Positions 44,007 to 54,800 of a DNA stretch of 64,000 nt are shown here, piece by piece (position 1 is the stretch's first letter; each line of letters starts with the position of its first letter). Source of the DNA: Flexithrix dorotheae DSM 6795. Its GTDB lineage: Bacteria; Bacteroidota; Bacteroidia; Cytophagales; Flammeovirgaceae. The stretch lies in NCBI RefSeq assembly GCF_000379765.1, contig NZ_KB903432.1, positions 225,291 to 289,290 of the forward strand, given 5' to 3'. The notes beneath the pieces are model-generated. The model was not told the DNA's origin and did no database searches. It worked only from the letters and a program-made list of their open reading frames with translations. The position numbers were made by a program, and so were the translations under genes.

Positions 44007-46838
44007 TTACTGAAGGGCAAAGATGACTTTCACCACCTGACTTTCAAAGTTAGTCACCAGATAAGCCGAGACCTTATCATAGGTGAGGAATTCTCCATCT
44101 TTAGTCTGTAAGTTGATTTTAAATGCAGGATTGGGATCATTTTTTACCTTTTCAAAGGCTTTCTGAGAAAACCTTCCATCTGTCAAATCCCAGATTGATT
44201 TTCTTTTCAGAGAGAATTTTTTAAAACCGTGCTTTTCCGAGAAATATTCATTACAGGATTTGATGGTTCCATTTGGGTTTAATTCAAGAATAGGAATTAA
44301 CCTGTTGAAACATTTCAGGGTGGCATTCAGCTCGTGAAGTTTTTCTTTTTCATCTGTAGTAAATTGGGCGAACATCATGATTTTATAAGGTTTACCCTCA
44401 ATATCAAGAATTGGATTGAATGTTCCGTTTAGCCACAGTTCCTTACCCGATTGGCTCAGAAATTTGAACTCTCCAGAGAAAAATTGCCCGGCAATCAGGT
44501 TTTCCCACATTATTTTATGCTGAGGTTTTAACCGCTCTTCCTCAGATAGTAAAACACTTTCACTTTTCCCAATAAGGTCTGCCGGTTGATATCCGGTAAT
44601 GCTGCAAAATATATTATTGGCCCCAAGAATTTTCCCAGAAAGATCAAATTCAACAGAGGCTATTGTTTTATGGATGGCTTCCATATGACCATCCAATTCT
44701 ATTTTTTTCTTTTTGTGGTCTAATTCCAAATGTCTTTCTGCTGTAATATCAGAGGCATACAAGATGATTTTATAAATTTTCCCAGAAATATTCTGAATGG
44801 GATTATATGTACCTCTAAGCCAGATTTTGGTATTATTGGATAATACAAATTCAAATTCTCCTGAAACATATTGTCCTGCAGCAATTTTTTCAGCATTTTC
44901 AGGCAACAAATGTGGAGCAGTAAAACTTTGGTGATGGTAATTTTTTAATGATGCATTGGAAATTTGAAATTTAGACTTGAAATTATCATTGGCTTCAAGA
45001 ATTTCTCCCTCGGTATCAAATTCAGCGATTAAATTAGATCGGTCAAAAGCCTTTAGTTTATTGCTAAAGTCAAGTGATTTTCTTTTTGTTTCAGTGATAT
45101 CCGCCTGAATTGAAATAAAGTTTTCCAACTCTCCTGCTTCATTTAGTATTGGACTAATAGCAAGTGAAACCCAATAACTTTCACCTGTTTTGGTATAATT
45201 TAATATCTCTTCATTAATAGAAGATCTCTCCTTCAACTTTTTCCGAATGTTTTCTACGGTTTCCTGGTTAGTCCCTTTTCCCTGAAGAAATGATCCCGGT
45301 TTTTTCCCTTTAACTTCTTCAAAGGTATAGCCCGTTAGCCTGGTAAAACCTTTATTTACAAATTCAATGAATCCATCCTTATCGGTAATGATCACAGAAT
45401 TATCCGTATTATCAGCCACAAGAGATAACTTTTCAAATTCAATTTCGGCCATCTTCTTTTCAGAAATATCATGGCCCATCATCATGATTTTATCAATTTC
45501 CCCATCTTTCCCTAAAATTGGGGTGAATGAGGCATCCAGCCACAACTCATTCCCTGATTTTGACCTGAACTTAAAATCTCCTTTTTGCGGTTTGTTTTCA
45601 ATCAGATTTTTCCATAAAGTTTGAAACTGATCCTTTTCACACCAATATATATCGGTAGTTTTTTCCATTAGCTCTACAGCTTCAAATTCCAATAAATCAA
45701 CAAAATTCTTATTGACTTTCATGACCTTCCCATCACCATCCAATTCCATAGTTACCATAGAATTATCAAGAGAGGTGAAAATGCCATTAAGCTCTTGTTG
45801 TTTATGGTGGATTTCATCCTTGGTAGCAGCAAGTTCCATCAGATTTTGCCGCATTTCTTCTTCATTAGATTCCAATTCCTGGGTAAGGATCTGGGCTTCT
45901 TCCAATAAGGACTTGGTACTAGAATTCATCAATACCGACCCCACTACTGAAGCCAGATTTTTACAGGATTCTTCCAAAAAAGAAATGTGGTAGTCTGTAA
46001 ATTCATTAAAAGAAGCAAGTTCTAATGCGCCATAATATTTATCATTTAATAATAAAGGAACAATTACAATACACCTGGGTAAAGCTTCTCCCAATCCTGA
46101 GGTAATCTGGATATAATCTTCCGGAACTTCAGTTAAAAGAACCGTTTCCCTTTCCAGTAAATTTTGTCCAATCAACCCTTCTCCTGCATAAAGTTTATCT
46201 GTAACATGTTTCTTTTTGCCATAAGCATAGCAGGCCTTCAATTCCAGAAACGGCTCATCTTCAGATTCAAAATCCACAATATACATTGCGCCCTGGGCAC
46301 ATTCCAGGAATTTCACCATTTGGCCTACCACCTCAATGGAAAGGTTTTCCACATCGTTATTTTTGGCTCTTAGAATATTATTTAAAATATTCGCTCCTTC
46401 AATATTCCATTTTCTTATTTTTTCCTCTTTGGTATAATTTTTTAATTTTTCATTTAACTCAAAAAGCGCACTTTCTATGGGAGAATTTTTGGAAGGAATA
46501 AAATTATACCCAGGATTTTGCAGATTATTTACTATCTCCAGCAAATGAGATTGTTTTTCCGCAATTTTGCTTAAATTATCTGAAATGGTGTGGCTTGTTT
46601 CCGACTTAACTTCACCTGCAAGTTGCTTACTTAAATTAGCAATTCTACTAAATTCCCTGTTTTTTATTCTTCTTAAATAAAAAACAAGAACACCTATAAT
46701 CAAGGACAAAAGTGGAATAAAAAAGGGACTATCAGAAAAAGAGGTAAAAGGGGAAATACCAATTATTATCACCATAAGACTGATGAAAATCATCAGTAGT
46801 TTTTCCGGTCTTATTTGTTTTCTTCTGACGTTAAACAT
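44007..46838 (-). CDS. Membrane-bound GAF and multi-PAS sensory protein without output domain
   Basis: The 943-residue protein has two N-terminal membrane segments (about 14-30 and 38-55). A GAF domain (about 145-310) and a coiled coil (about 315-350) follow, then about five PAS domains to the C-terminus. The second PAS reads GKKPGSFLQGKGTNQETVENIRKKL, a LOV-like pattern in which the photoactive Cys position is not Cys. I find no HisKA, HATPase, GGDEF, EAL, HTH or MCP signalling domain. It is the last gene of the che operon, 25 bases after the CheC/CheX-type gene, so it may act as a sensory partner or scaffold of the chemotaxis proteins. Confidence 0.82.
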   Translation of the reverse strand: MFNVRRKQIRPEKLLMIFISLMVIIIGISPFTSFSDSPFFIPLLSLIIGVLVFYLRRIKNREFSRIANLSKQLAGEVKSETSHTISDNLSKIAEKQSHLLEIVNNLQNPGYNFIPSKNSPIESALFELNEKLKNYTKEEKIRKWNIEGANILNNILRAKNNDVENLSIEVVGQMVKFLECAQGAMYIVDFESEDEPFLELKACYAYGKKKHVTDKLYAGEGLIGQNLLERETVLLTEVPEDYIQITSGLGEALPRCIVIVPLLLNDKYYGALELASFNEFTDYHISFLEESCKNLASVVGSVLMNSSTKSLLEEAQILTQELESNEEEMRQNLMELAATKDEIHHKQQELNGIFTSLDNSMVTMELDGDGKVMKVNKNFVDLLEFEAVELMEKTTDIYWCEKDQFQTLWKNLIENKPQKGDFKFRSKSGNELWLDASFTPILGKDGEIDKIMMMGHDISEKKMAEIEFEKLSLVADNTDNSVIITDKDGFIEFVNKGFTRLTGYTFEEVKGKKPGSFLQGKGTNQETVENIRKKLKERSSINEEILNYTKTGESYWVSLAISPILNEAGELENFISIQADITETKRKSLDFSNKLKAFDRSNLIAEFDTEGEILEANDNFKSKFQISNASLKNYHHQSFTAPHLLPENAEKIAAGQYVSGEFEFVLSNNTKIWLRGTYNPIQNISGKIYKIILYASDITAERHLELDHKKKKIELDGHMEAIHKTIASVEFDLSGKILGANNIFCSITGYQPADLIGKSESVLLSEEERLKPQHKIMWENLIAGQFFSGEFKFLSQSGKELWLNGTFNPILDIEGKPYKIMMFAQFTTDEKEKLHELNATLKCFNRLIPILELNPNGTIKSCNEYFSEKHGFKKFSLKRKSIWDLTDGRFSQKAFEKVKNDPNPAFKINLQTKDGEFLTYDKVSAYLVTNFESQVVKVIFALQ

Positions 46839-46863
46839 TTCCTAATGGATTCGGTGATTATTC

Positions 46864-47448
46864 CTAGCAAGCACTTTTCATAAATTCATCTGAAAAAATC
46901 CAGAAAAAATATGGCTTAAAATGTAGATTGTTTTCAATGTTAAAATTTGTATGAGCAACGAACAATACCTGGTTATATTTATCCTGTTTCTCGTTTATTT
47001 CCTGGGAAATCACCTTTTCGATGTACTTTGAAGTTCCTTTAAAATGAAAAGGAACATCTCCATATAATTTTAATTGGAAATGATTGGATATTTCGGTTAT
47101 TACCGTTGCCGACAAAATATTATCTATCTCTTTTAAGATTTCAATACTCATTTCAAAATCAACGGAACCCATTCCGTTTTTCGAACAATAACGCACAATT
47201 TCTTCAGCTTCTTTTTCGGAAAAAATCAAATAACTTTTCGCCTGAATCTGACCAATAACTTCCGTAGTAAGCAGGTGTATTTCATTTCCTTTTGCTTTCA
47301 AACCAGGTAAAGTAGAAACTTTTACGTTTGGAGCATTACAAACTATATTTTTATCCAGCATTTTCCCAAATGCCTGGGCAGCCTTATAACACCCTTTCTC
47401 AATAATTTCCAGAGTTATGTTCTGTTTATGTCTATCAATGGTTTCCAT
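46864..47448 (-). CDS. CheC/CheX-type CheY-P phosphatase
   Basis: The roughly 194-residue protein contains the CheC/CheX catalytic helix in ILKEIDNILSATVITEIS. The Glu and Asn of the ExxN pattern fall at about residues 107 and 110. The first helix (EKGCYKAAQAFGKML) lacks this pair, so only one active centre is visible. Members dephosphorylate CheY-P and can bind CheD. The longer frame to 47457 begins with TTG; I use the ATG at 47448. It lies 20 bases after cheA. Confidence 0.8.
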   Translation of the reverse strand: METIDRHKQNITLEIIEKGCYKAAQAFGKMLDKNIVCNAPNVKVSTLPGLKAKGNEIHLLTTEVIGQIQAKSYLIFSEKEAEEIVRYCSKNGMGSVDFEMSIEILKEIDNILSATVITEISNHFQLKLYGDVPFHFKGTSKYIEKVISQEINEKQDKYNQVLFVAHTNFNIENNLHFKPYFFWIFSDEFMKSAC

Positions 47449-47468
47449 AGGTATCAAATCTTTAGTAG

Positions 47469-49301
47469 TTAAACTTTATCTTCTGTAATTTCTTTTAGTT
47501 TTTCCTTTTTAATGGTCATTTTAAAAAGATTATTCAAAATTCCAGGCACATTCAACACCAGACAAACATGTCCGTTTCCCATTATGGTTACTCCACTGAT
47601 ATATTTTACATGATCGAGAGGTTTAAGCAGGGGTTTTTCAATTATTTCCTTTTGCTGTAATAATTTGTCCACTACTATTGCAACCATTCTGTTATTGTGT
47701 GCTACAATTACCAGGTTTAACTTTTCTTCTTCATTTAACTGATTGAATAACAGGTCAGGATCATTTTCTGGCAGGTTTGGATTAAAAATGGACTTCAAAA
47801 ATACCACACTAATAGTTTTCCCCGAATAAACTGTTGCAAGTCCCCTGTTTAATTTTTTGATTTGAGATTTTGACACTGCTACAACTGCCTCAGTATAATT
47901 CAGCGGAATGGCATATTCGGTATTTCCCAGTTCAAAAAGCAAAGTGCCCTTCACGGCCATTGACGAAGGCAGGGTTAGTGTAAAGGTAGTCCCTTTTCCC
48001 ACTTCAGATTCTACAAAAATACTCCCGCCTACCGACTCCACCGCATTTTTTACCACATCCATCCCTACACCTCTTCCTGAAATGGCATTGATTTCTTCCA
48101 CCGTAGAAAATCCTGGTTCAAAAATAAAGGAAATAATTTCTGAATGACTGAGGTGTCTGGCAGTATCGGCATTTACCAGTTTTCGCTGGATGGCTTTATT
48201 CCTAATGGCATTTACATCAATTCCTTTCCCATCATCTATGATTTTCATGATTACTCCTTCACTTTCCGCCTGTGCACTCAGAGTTATGATACCTTCAGCT
48301 TTTTTGCCTGCAGATATTCTTTTATCGGCTGTTTCTATTCCATGCCCAATCGCATTCCTGATTAAATGAATTAATGAATCACTTATTATTTGTAAAATAT
48401 TTCGGTCAATCTCCGTTTCCGTTCCCTCCAGTTTTAAATTAACCTGCTTTCCTTCCAGATTGGCCGCATCTCTCACTACCCTGTGAAATTTGTTGAACAA
48501 AAATCCCACCTGTACCAGCCTAACATCCATAACCGAATATTGCAATTCAGAAGAAATACGGCTAAGCATGGAATACTCATTAGAAGCAGCCAATTCAGGG
48601 TTGGAAGTTATTATCCTGTCCTTTTCTATAATTAATTCACCAACTAAATTAAGCAGTTGATCCAACTTTCTTACAGGAACCTGCACCAAATCAGAAAAAG
48701 TGATTTTATTATTGATTTCGGAAACTTCTTCCTCGGGTTCCGTTTCATTATTGACCTCTTCTATTACTTCAGGTAATGGTGTTTTTATTTGTTCTTTTGT
48801 ATCAGGAACTGTTCTTTTTTTAGGAGTAGGATTTCCCGAGGCTTTTGAGGCTTTTTTTGTTTCCTTCCTGTCGGGATTCTTTTTGGCATGATCTACCTCT
48901 TCCAGTCCGGCTGCTTTTCTGTGCCTGTTTATAATTACCTCTAACCGGGTTTTCAGTCCCCGGAATTGCACTCTTTTTTTGCTGGAAATGGAATCAATTA
49001 AATTACTGAGGACATCAATTGATTTAAAAATTACCGGAAAAATTTCATGGTCGAGTGGAATAATGTCTTTTCGGATTTCATCAAAGAAATCCTCCATAGT
49101 GTGGGTAAGTTCGTTCACCTCAGAAAAACCCATTCCACCTGCGTTTCCTTTAAGCGTATGAGTAATCCTGAAAATAGAATCTACGATCTTTTTGTCCTTT
49201 TTATTTTTTTCGAGTTGGGTGAGCAGTTTATTTAGTTCCTCAATGTTATCATGGGCTTCTGCTAAAAAAATCTCTTTATATTCTTCTTCTTTTGACTTCA
49301 T
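47469..49301 (-). CDS. cheA: Chemotaxis histidine kinase CheA
   Basis: The 610-residue protein has the CheA domain order. P1 HPt has phospho-accepting His48 in IFRITHTLKGNAGGMGF. A low-complexity linker (about 135-200) has no clear P2. P3 (FSDLVQVPVRKLDQLLNLVGELIIEKDR) and P4 ATPase follow, with LIHLIRNAIGHGIE, IIDDGKGIDV and SGRGVGMDVVKNAVE. P5 is CheW-like (TLLFELGNTEYAIPLNYTEAV). CheA phosphorylates CheY and CheB in arrays with CheW and MCPs. It lies 21 bases after cheB. Confidence 0.97.
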   Translation of the reverse strand: MKSKEEEYKEIFLAEAHDNIEELNKLLTQLEKNKKDKKIVDSIFRITHTLKGNAGGMGFSEVNELTHTMEDFFDEIRKDIIPLDHEIFPVIFKSIDVLSNLIDSISSKKRVQFRGLKTRLEVIINRHRKAAGLEEVDHAKKNPDRKETKKASKASGNPTPKKRTVPDTKEQIKTPLPEVIEEVNNETEPEEEVSEINNKITFSDLVQVPVRKLDQLLNLVGELIIEKDRIITSNPELAASNEYSMLSRISSELQYSVMDVRLVQVGFLFNKFHRVVRDAANLEGKQVNLKLEGTETEIDRNILQIISDSLIHLIRNAIGHGIETADKRISAGKKAEGIITLSAQAESEGVIMKIIDDGKGIDVNAIRNKAIQRKLVNADTARHLSHSEIISFIFEPGFSTVEEINAISGRGVGMDVVKNAVESVGGSIFVESEVGKGTTFTLTLPSSMAVKGTLLFELGNTEYAIPLNYTEAVVAVSKSQIKKLNRGLATVYSGKTISVVFLKSIFNPNLPENDPDLLFNQLNEEEKLNLVIVAHNNRMVAIVVDKLLQQKEIIEKPLLKPLDHVKYISGVTIMGNGHVCLVLNVPGILNNLFKMTIKKEKLKEITEDKV

Positions 49302-49322
49302 AGGTTAAAAAAATTTACCCTT

Positions 49323-50366
49323 TTATAAACACCCTACTACGAATACTGGTATTTCATTTAAATCGATCACCCGATCAATTACGTTTTGCTCAATGGCATT
49401 TTTGGGCATACCAAAAACCAGGGAAGAAGCTTCACTCTGGGCAATAGTAAAACCTCCGGCCTTTTTTATTTCCTGCAATCCTTCTGTTCCATCTTTTCCC
49501 ATTCCGGTTAGGATTACAGCAAGAGTTTTATCACCATAAGTGGAAGCCAGTGAAGAAAACAAACAATCTACTGAGGGATAATTAAAGGCCTCAAAAGTCT
49601 CATTTGTAAATCTGACAACAGGCTCATTGGTCCTCAATTTCCTTATGATTTTTGTATTCTTATGTCCCGGAACCATGTATATCATTCCTTTTTTTATGAT
49701 TTCCCCAGAAGCCGGAACCCTTACTTCTAAAGGGGTCAGTTGATTCAGCCTCTCCGCGAATGAAACTATAAAATGCTCCGACATATGCTGGGCGATCACT
49801 ACCGGAATAGGCAAATTTCCGGGTAGTCTTTTGATAATACTTTCTACTGCTTTAGGGCCACCAGTGGATGCTCCAATTCCCAAAATTTCATAATTAGACG
49901 CTCTGTCAAAAACATGATCATTTTGGTTGATTTTTAACTGAGGTTGATGATGTATTTTCTGCCGGTTTTTTACAGCTTCCTGAGCGATGGAATTTAATAA
50001 ATTCCCCATTTCCTGACGATGAATTGTCGTCTGAAACCGGGGCTTATCAATAAAATCAAAAGCTCCAGCATTTAAGGCTTCAAATACTAAAGGATCGGTT
50101 TTATCCAATGCACTAAGGATGATTACAGGAGTAGGAAATTCTTTCATAATTTTTTTCACAACCCCCAATCCATCCATATCTGGCATGACCATATCAGTAA
50201 TTACCAAATCTGGACGTAGATGAGCTACTTTTTCTACCCCTTCTTTTCCATTTTTAGCCGTGGCAATAAGTTCCAGATTAGCCTGATGCCTTAAGATATC
50301 GGTTATCATGATGCGCATGAGCCCCGAATCTTCAATTAAAACTGTCCTGATTTCCTTTATTGCCAT
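49323..50366 (-). CDS. cheB: Protein-glutamate methylesterase/deamidase CheB
   Basis: The 347-residue protein has a receiver domain (about 7-125; phospho-acceptor Asp58 in DLVITDMVMPDMDG, Lys109 in DKP). The C-terminal methylesterase domain has the catalytic triad Ser167 (GIGASTGGPKAVE), His194 (IAQHMSEHF) and Asp292 (TGMGKDGTEGL). CheB-P removes methyl groups from receptors for adaptation. It is translated between cheY and cheA with gaps of about 20 bases. No matching cheR is in the window. Confidence 0.97.
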   Translation of the reverse strand: MAIKEIRTVLIEDSGLMRIMITDILRHQANLELIATAKNGKEGVEKVAHLRPDLVITDMVMPDMDGLGVVKKIMKEFPTPVIILSALDKTDPLVFEALNAGAFDFIDKPRFQTTIHRQEMGNLLNSIAQEAVKNRQKIHHQPQLKINQNDHVFDRASNYEILGIGASTGGPKAVESIIKRLPGNLPIPVVIAQHMSEHFIVSFAERLNQLTPLEVRVPASGEIIKKGMIYMVPGHKNTKIIRKLRTNEPVVRFTNETFEAFNYPSVDCLFSSLASTYGDKTLAVILTGMGKDGTEGLQEIKKAGGFTIAQSEASSLVFGMPKNAIEQNVIDRVIDLNEIPVFVVGCL

Positions 50367-50390
50367 TAGAATTTATATCAATTGACCCAA

Positions 50391-50753
50391 TTATAATTCA
50401 GCTAATTTCCCAATTAATTGTTCTGAAGTAAAAGGTTTTACCAGGTATCCTTTTGCTCCAAGCTCCAGGCTTTCCTGAATCACATTGTCCTGACCTACAG
50501 CACTGATCATCAGCACCTTAAAGTCTAATCCCTCATCTTTGAATACTTTCAATATATCTGTTCCAATCATATCAGGAAGGATATTATCAAGAGTAATAAA
50601 GTCTGGTTCAAGTTCAAATGCCAGATCAATAGCTTCTTCACCATTAGCAGCCTGACCTACTACGGTATAACCATTGCTTTCCAGGGCATCTTTAATTACG
50701 GTCCGCATATAAAGCGAATCATCGACAATTAATACATTTTTAGACATACTCAT
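50391..50753 (-). CDS. cheY: Chemotaxis response regulator CheY
   Basis: This roughly 120-residue single receiver domain has an acidic pair in LIVDDSLYMRTVI, phospho-acceptor Asp56 in FITLDNILPDM, the Ser in LMISAVGQ, and a Lys in YLVKPF. It is most similar to the CheY proteins found in cheD/cheC operons. The open frame to 50768 begins with TTG; I use the ATG at 50753, and an in-frame ATG six bases later is as good. It is the probable output of the operon, acting on motility machinery that is not encoded here. Confidence 0.92.
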   Translation of the reverse strand: MSMSKNVLIVDDSLYMRTVIKDALESNGYTVVGQAANGEEAIDLAFELEPDFITLDNILPDMIGTDILKVFKDEGLDFKVLMISAVGQDNVIQESLELGAKGYLVKPFTSEQLIGKLAEL

Positions 50754-50771
50754 ATTTTTTAAAATCAATAA

Positions 50772-51257
50772 TTAAATCATTGAAGCCTGTTCCTTACCAT
50801 TGATAGTTACCGCAGCCATTCCCGAGAGTGTATTAAATTTGACTGTTCTTGGATAGTTACCTCCAGTATGCATAGCTTTTATATAAATTTTATTTTTTAT
50901 CAAAACCTCCTTAGTGAACTGAATATTCCGTTGTCCTATGTTATTATCCAACTTAATAAAAAGATTGGCTCCACCAATAATTTTTGCATTTAAGGATTCG
51001 GGTTTTATTCCAAAATCATTAAACTTTTTGAGTAATGCCTCTATCCCTGGTTGTACAAAACAGGTGGAAGAAAGCTTTGATTTGCCCGTAGCATTTTCCG
51101 GAACCATTAAATGAATTCCTCCTCCAATTTGCCTTCCGGCATGAAATAAAAATAAAGCAACACAGGAACCCAACCCGAAACAGGTAATATAACTAGGTTC
51201 TGTTGTAACCTTCATTTCACCCATGGAAAGTATATATTCTGGAAAATATCTGGTCAT
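50772..51257 (-). CDS. cheD: Chemoreceptor glutamine deamidase CheD
   Basis: The 161-residue protein matches CheD: catalytic Cys32 in FGLGSCVALFLF, His49 in IGGGIHLMVPEN, then KIIGGANLFIKLDNNIGQRNIQF and GGNYPRTVKFNTLSG at the C-terminus. CheD deamidates Gln residues in MCPs and is regulated by CheC-type proteins. One such gene is in this operon. It lies 25 bases after cheW. Confidence 0.95.
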   Translation of the reverse strand: MTRYFPEYILSMGEMKVTTEPSYITCFGLGSCVALFLFHAGRQIGGGIHLMVPENATGKSKLSSTCFVQPGIEALLKKFNDFGIKPESLNAKIIGGANLFIKLDNNIGQRNIQFTKEVLIKNKIYIKAMHTGGNYPRTVKFNTLSGMAAVTINGKEQASMI

Positions 51258-51282
51258 GTTCTATAAGTAAACTGATTCAGAA

Positions 51283-51795
51283 TTACTGCAAATTTTTCAG
51301 CTCATTTTCGGAAATTACCTTGAAAATATCAATGAGTATTATCAACCGTTCCTCCAACTTCACTACTCCTTGTATATATCCACCTCCCTGCTCATTCTGC
51401 ACCAGATTTCCGGTTTCTTCTATATTATTTTCAGTAACCGTAAGGGTATTTGGGACTTCGGTTGAAAGAATACCCAACTTTAAATTTTCACTTTCCACCA
51501 CAAGGGTATAAAATCCATGCGGTGCATTTCCTTCTGCCTTATCTATTCCCAGCTTTTCTTCCAGATCGAGAATGGCAATGATATTTCCCCGAATATTTGC
51601 CACTCCTTTTATATACTCAGGAGTTTGCGGCATTTTGGTGATATTGGGTGTAAGGACCACCTCTTTTATTTGATGGATATAGAGTGCGTATTCCTCATTA
51701 CCCAATCGAAAAACAATAAGCTGGAAGGTTTTCAAATGTTTAATTTCTTCCTCCGAAAGTTGATTAACCGATTCTTTTAATTGAGTTGATTCCAT
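51283..51795 (-). CDS. cheW: Chemotaxis coupling protein CheW
   Basis: The 170-residue protein is a single CheW domain: QLIVFRLGNEEYALYIHQIKEVV, MPQTPEYIKGVANIRGNIIAILDLEEKLG, and a C-terminal ERLIILIDIFKVISENEL. It bridges MCP and CheA. It starts 74 bases after the MCP stop, the largest gap within the operon, where an internal promoter could lie. Confidence 0.95.
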   Translation of the reverse strand: MESTQLKESVNQLSEEEIKHLKTFQLIVFRLGNEEYALYIHQIKEVVLTPNITKMPQTPEYIKGVANIRGNIIAILDLEEKLGIDKAEGNAPHGFYTLVVESENLKLGILSTEVPNTLTVTENNIEETGNLVQNEQGGGYIQGVVKLEERLIILIDIFKVISENELKNLQ

Positions 51796-51869
51796 AGTTT
51801 TTAAATCTCAATGTTAGTTAGGAAAAACTGATATAATCTGTTGATCTTCCAGAAATCAGTTTATAATAC

Positions 51870-54800
51870 TTATTCTCCTGACAATTTAAATTGGTTAATT
51901 CCTTCTTTCAGATCAGCTGCAATTTCAGATAACCTGGTACTTGAAGCGGTAATCTCATCCATATTAATATTCAACTGCTGGGCAGAACCTGCAACTTGTT
52001 GCGATCCGGCAGCAGTTTGCTCTGCCACCACCACAATTTGCTCAATATTAGTCACCACCGAATCAATTGATTTCTTTTGTAGTGCAGTCGCATTTTTAAT
52101 TTCTTCTGAATAACTAAAAGTATATTCGCTAGATTTGGAAATTTCCACAAAGATTTCTTCGGCTTCCCGGGTAGCTTTATTTCCATTATCCACATTCAAG
52201 CCCATAGTCTCTATAGCTTTCCCTGCAGAAATGGTATCTTTTTGTACATCGGAAATAATCTTTTCTATTTCTACGGCCGACTTTCGGGAGTTTTCAGCCA
52301 GTTTCCGAATTTCGTCCGCTACTACTGCAAACCCTCTTCCTGCATCACCAGCTCTGGCAGCTTCAATTGCAGCATTTAGTGCCAGTAAATTCGTTTGGGC
52401 AGCTATATCGGTAATCACATTAAGCGTTCTCCCAATTTCCTCTGCCCTTTGCGTTAATACATTAATAGAATCTGAAGTAAGCCCTGCAGAAGTGCTAATA
52501 TTACTCATGTTTTCCACCAAATCCTTAATTGTCCTCAACCCTTCCTCACTTTTCTTCTTGCCATTTTCAGCAGTTTTATTGATAATACTTGCCTTATGCT
52601 CCATTTCATTTGCAGAGAGTTTTACCTGATTTACCAGTCTGGAAGAAGCATCTGTTTTAGCAGCCTGATCCTGAGCACCCTGAGCCATTTGGCTAATAGC
52701 TGTACTTACTTCAGAAGTGCTTCTGTTGATAACCTCGCTTTTGCTCAATACCTGTTCAGAAGAACCACTTACTTCTTCGGCAGTATTTCCAATTTTACCT
52801 AATAACTGGTTGAGGTTGGCAATTGCCGTATTCAGCGAATCAGCCATATTCTTGATATCTCCCTTAGCTGCCATCCTGAACTGATGTGTAAGGTCTCCTT
52901 TTGCCATTTCGGAAATAATAGAATTAAATTCCAAAACAGGTTCGGCAATGGATTGTAACAAACTATTTAAGGACTCTACCAAATCTTTCCAAGTCCCTTC
53001 TGCATCCTCTAAATTCAATCGGGTATTCAGGTCTCCTTCATCACCCGCCTTTTTTACCACCCTATTTATTTCTCCTACAATTTCCTTCAGGGTATTTCTC
53101 AGGCTAATATTATCTTCAATCATTTTTCCCACATTTCCTTCAGCCTTCAAATCTAATTGAGCTTCAAAATTTCCTTGTTTTAATTCACTTACAAACTCAC
53201 TTACTGCATTTAGTGCTACAGTAAATTCGGTGATATCTGTAGCATATTTCACCACTTTGTAAGGCTTTCCTTCCAAATCGAAAATTGGGTTGTAAGTCGC
53301 CTGGATAAAAATCTCTTTTCCATTTCTACCTAACCTTTTGAACGTACCCGAATTAAACTCTCCTCTGTTCAATGCTTCCCAGAAAGCTTTATACTCATAT
53401 GAATTGGCATATTCATTCTCACAGAACATTCTATGATGTTTTCCTTTAATTTCATCCAAATCATATCCTATCAGGTTGAGAAAATTGTCATTTGCCTCAA
53501 TTACAGTCCCATCCAGATTAAATTCAATTACGCCATAAGATATATTTACCGCTTTGAGCTGACCTTCATAATTGGCATTTTTCAGTTTGCTTTCTGTAAT
53601 GTCTGTGGCCAGTTTAATTACCCTGGCAGGTTTTCCCGCCTGATCAAAAACCGGAGTATAATTGGCCATCATCCATACTTCCTCTCCATTTTTATCCACC
53701 CGCTTAAATTCACCTGATTGTGGTTTCCCATTTCTTAAATCATTCCAGAAGTTAAGATATTCAGCTGTTCTGATAAAATCCGGATCACAAAACATTTGAT
53801 GATGCTTTCCTGTAATTTCATCAATGCTATATTTCATTGCCGACAGAAAGTTGTCATTCGCCCTTACAACAGTTCCATCCATATTGAATTCAATAAATGC
53901 TGAAGTGGAATTAATCGCTGCCATTTGTCCATCCATTTCCACCTGTCTTTTGGCCATTTCTTCCTGAGTGGCGTGCATTTCTTCCATGTTTTGCCTCAAT
54001 TCTTCTTCCTGTGCCTTTAGATTTTCAGCAGATTTATGGGCTTCAAATTCCAGTTTTTTTCTGCTGGTAATATCACTGGCAATTTTCACTACTTTTATCA
54101 CTTTCCCATTTAAATCGGAAATGGGATTGTAAGTACCCTGAATCCAGAAACTATCGCCTTTTTTGGTAAATCTTTTGAATTCACCACCCTGAAATTCTCC
54201 GTTTTTCAATGCTTTCCAGAAATTCTTATAAGCCTGGCTTTTCACATATTTTTCCTCACAAAAAATCTCATGATGTTCCCCCTCAATTTCACTAAAATCA
54301 TATCCGGTTAAAGTCAGAAAGTTATCATTGGCGTTTAAAATATGACCGTCTGGAGTAAACTCGATAACTGCATTTGATTGATTGATCGCACTAATTTTTC
54401 CATTTACATCCAACTGCTCCAACTTAGCAACTGTGATATCATTAGCCAGTTTAATCACCTTCACCACTTTTCCATCCTTATCTTTCACTGGAGTATAATT
54501 GGCATTTAACCACAATTCTTCACCAGACTTTTTAAATCTTTTAAACTCACCGGTTTGTGGAAAACCCTGACTTAGCTTTTTCCAAAAACGCTGGTATTCA
54601 CCAGATTGAGCATAGCCTTCTTCACAAAAAATTCGATGATGTTCTCCTTGAATTTCATTTAGTGTGTAACCAACCGCATTGAGGAAAATATCATTAGCAT
54701 TTTGAATATTTCCATTAATATCAAATTCGATAAATGCTGAAGTGGAGTTGATTGCCGCCATCTGCCCGTTTATTTCCGTCTGTCTTCTTTCCATCTCCTC

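Noticed and set aside
45050..45500. Blue-light LOV photoreceptor
   Set aside because: The LOV-like PAS has no Cys at the photoactive position, so a photoreceptor call is not supported.
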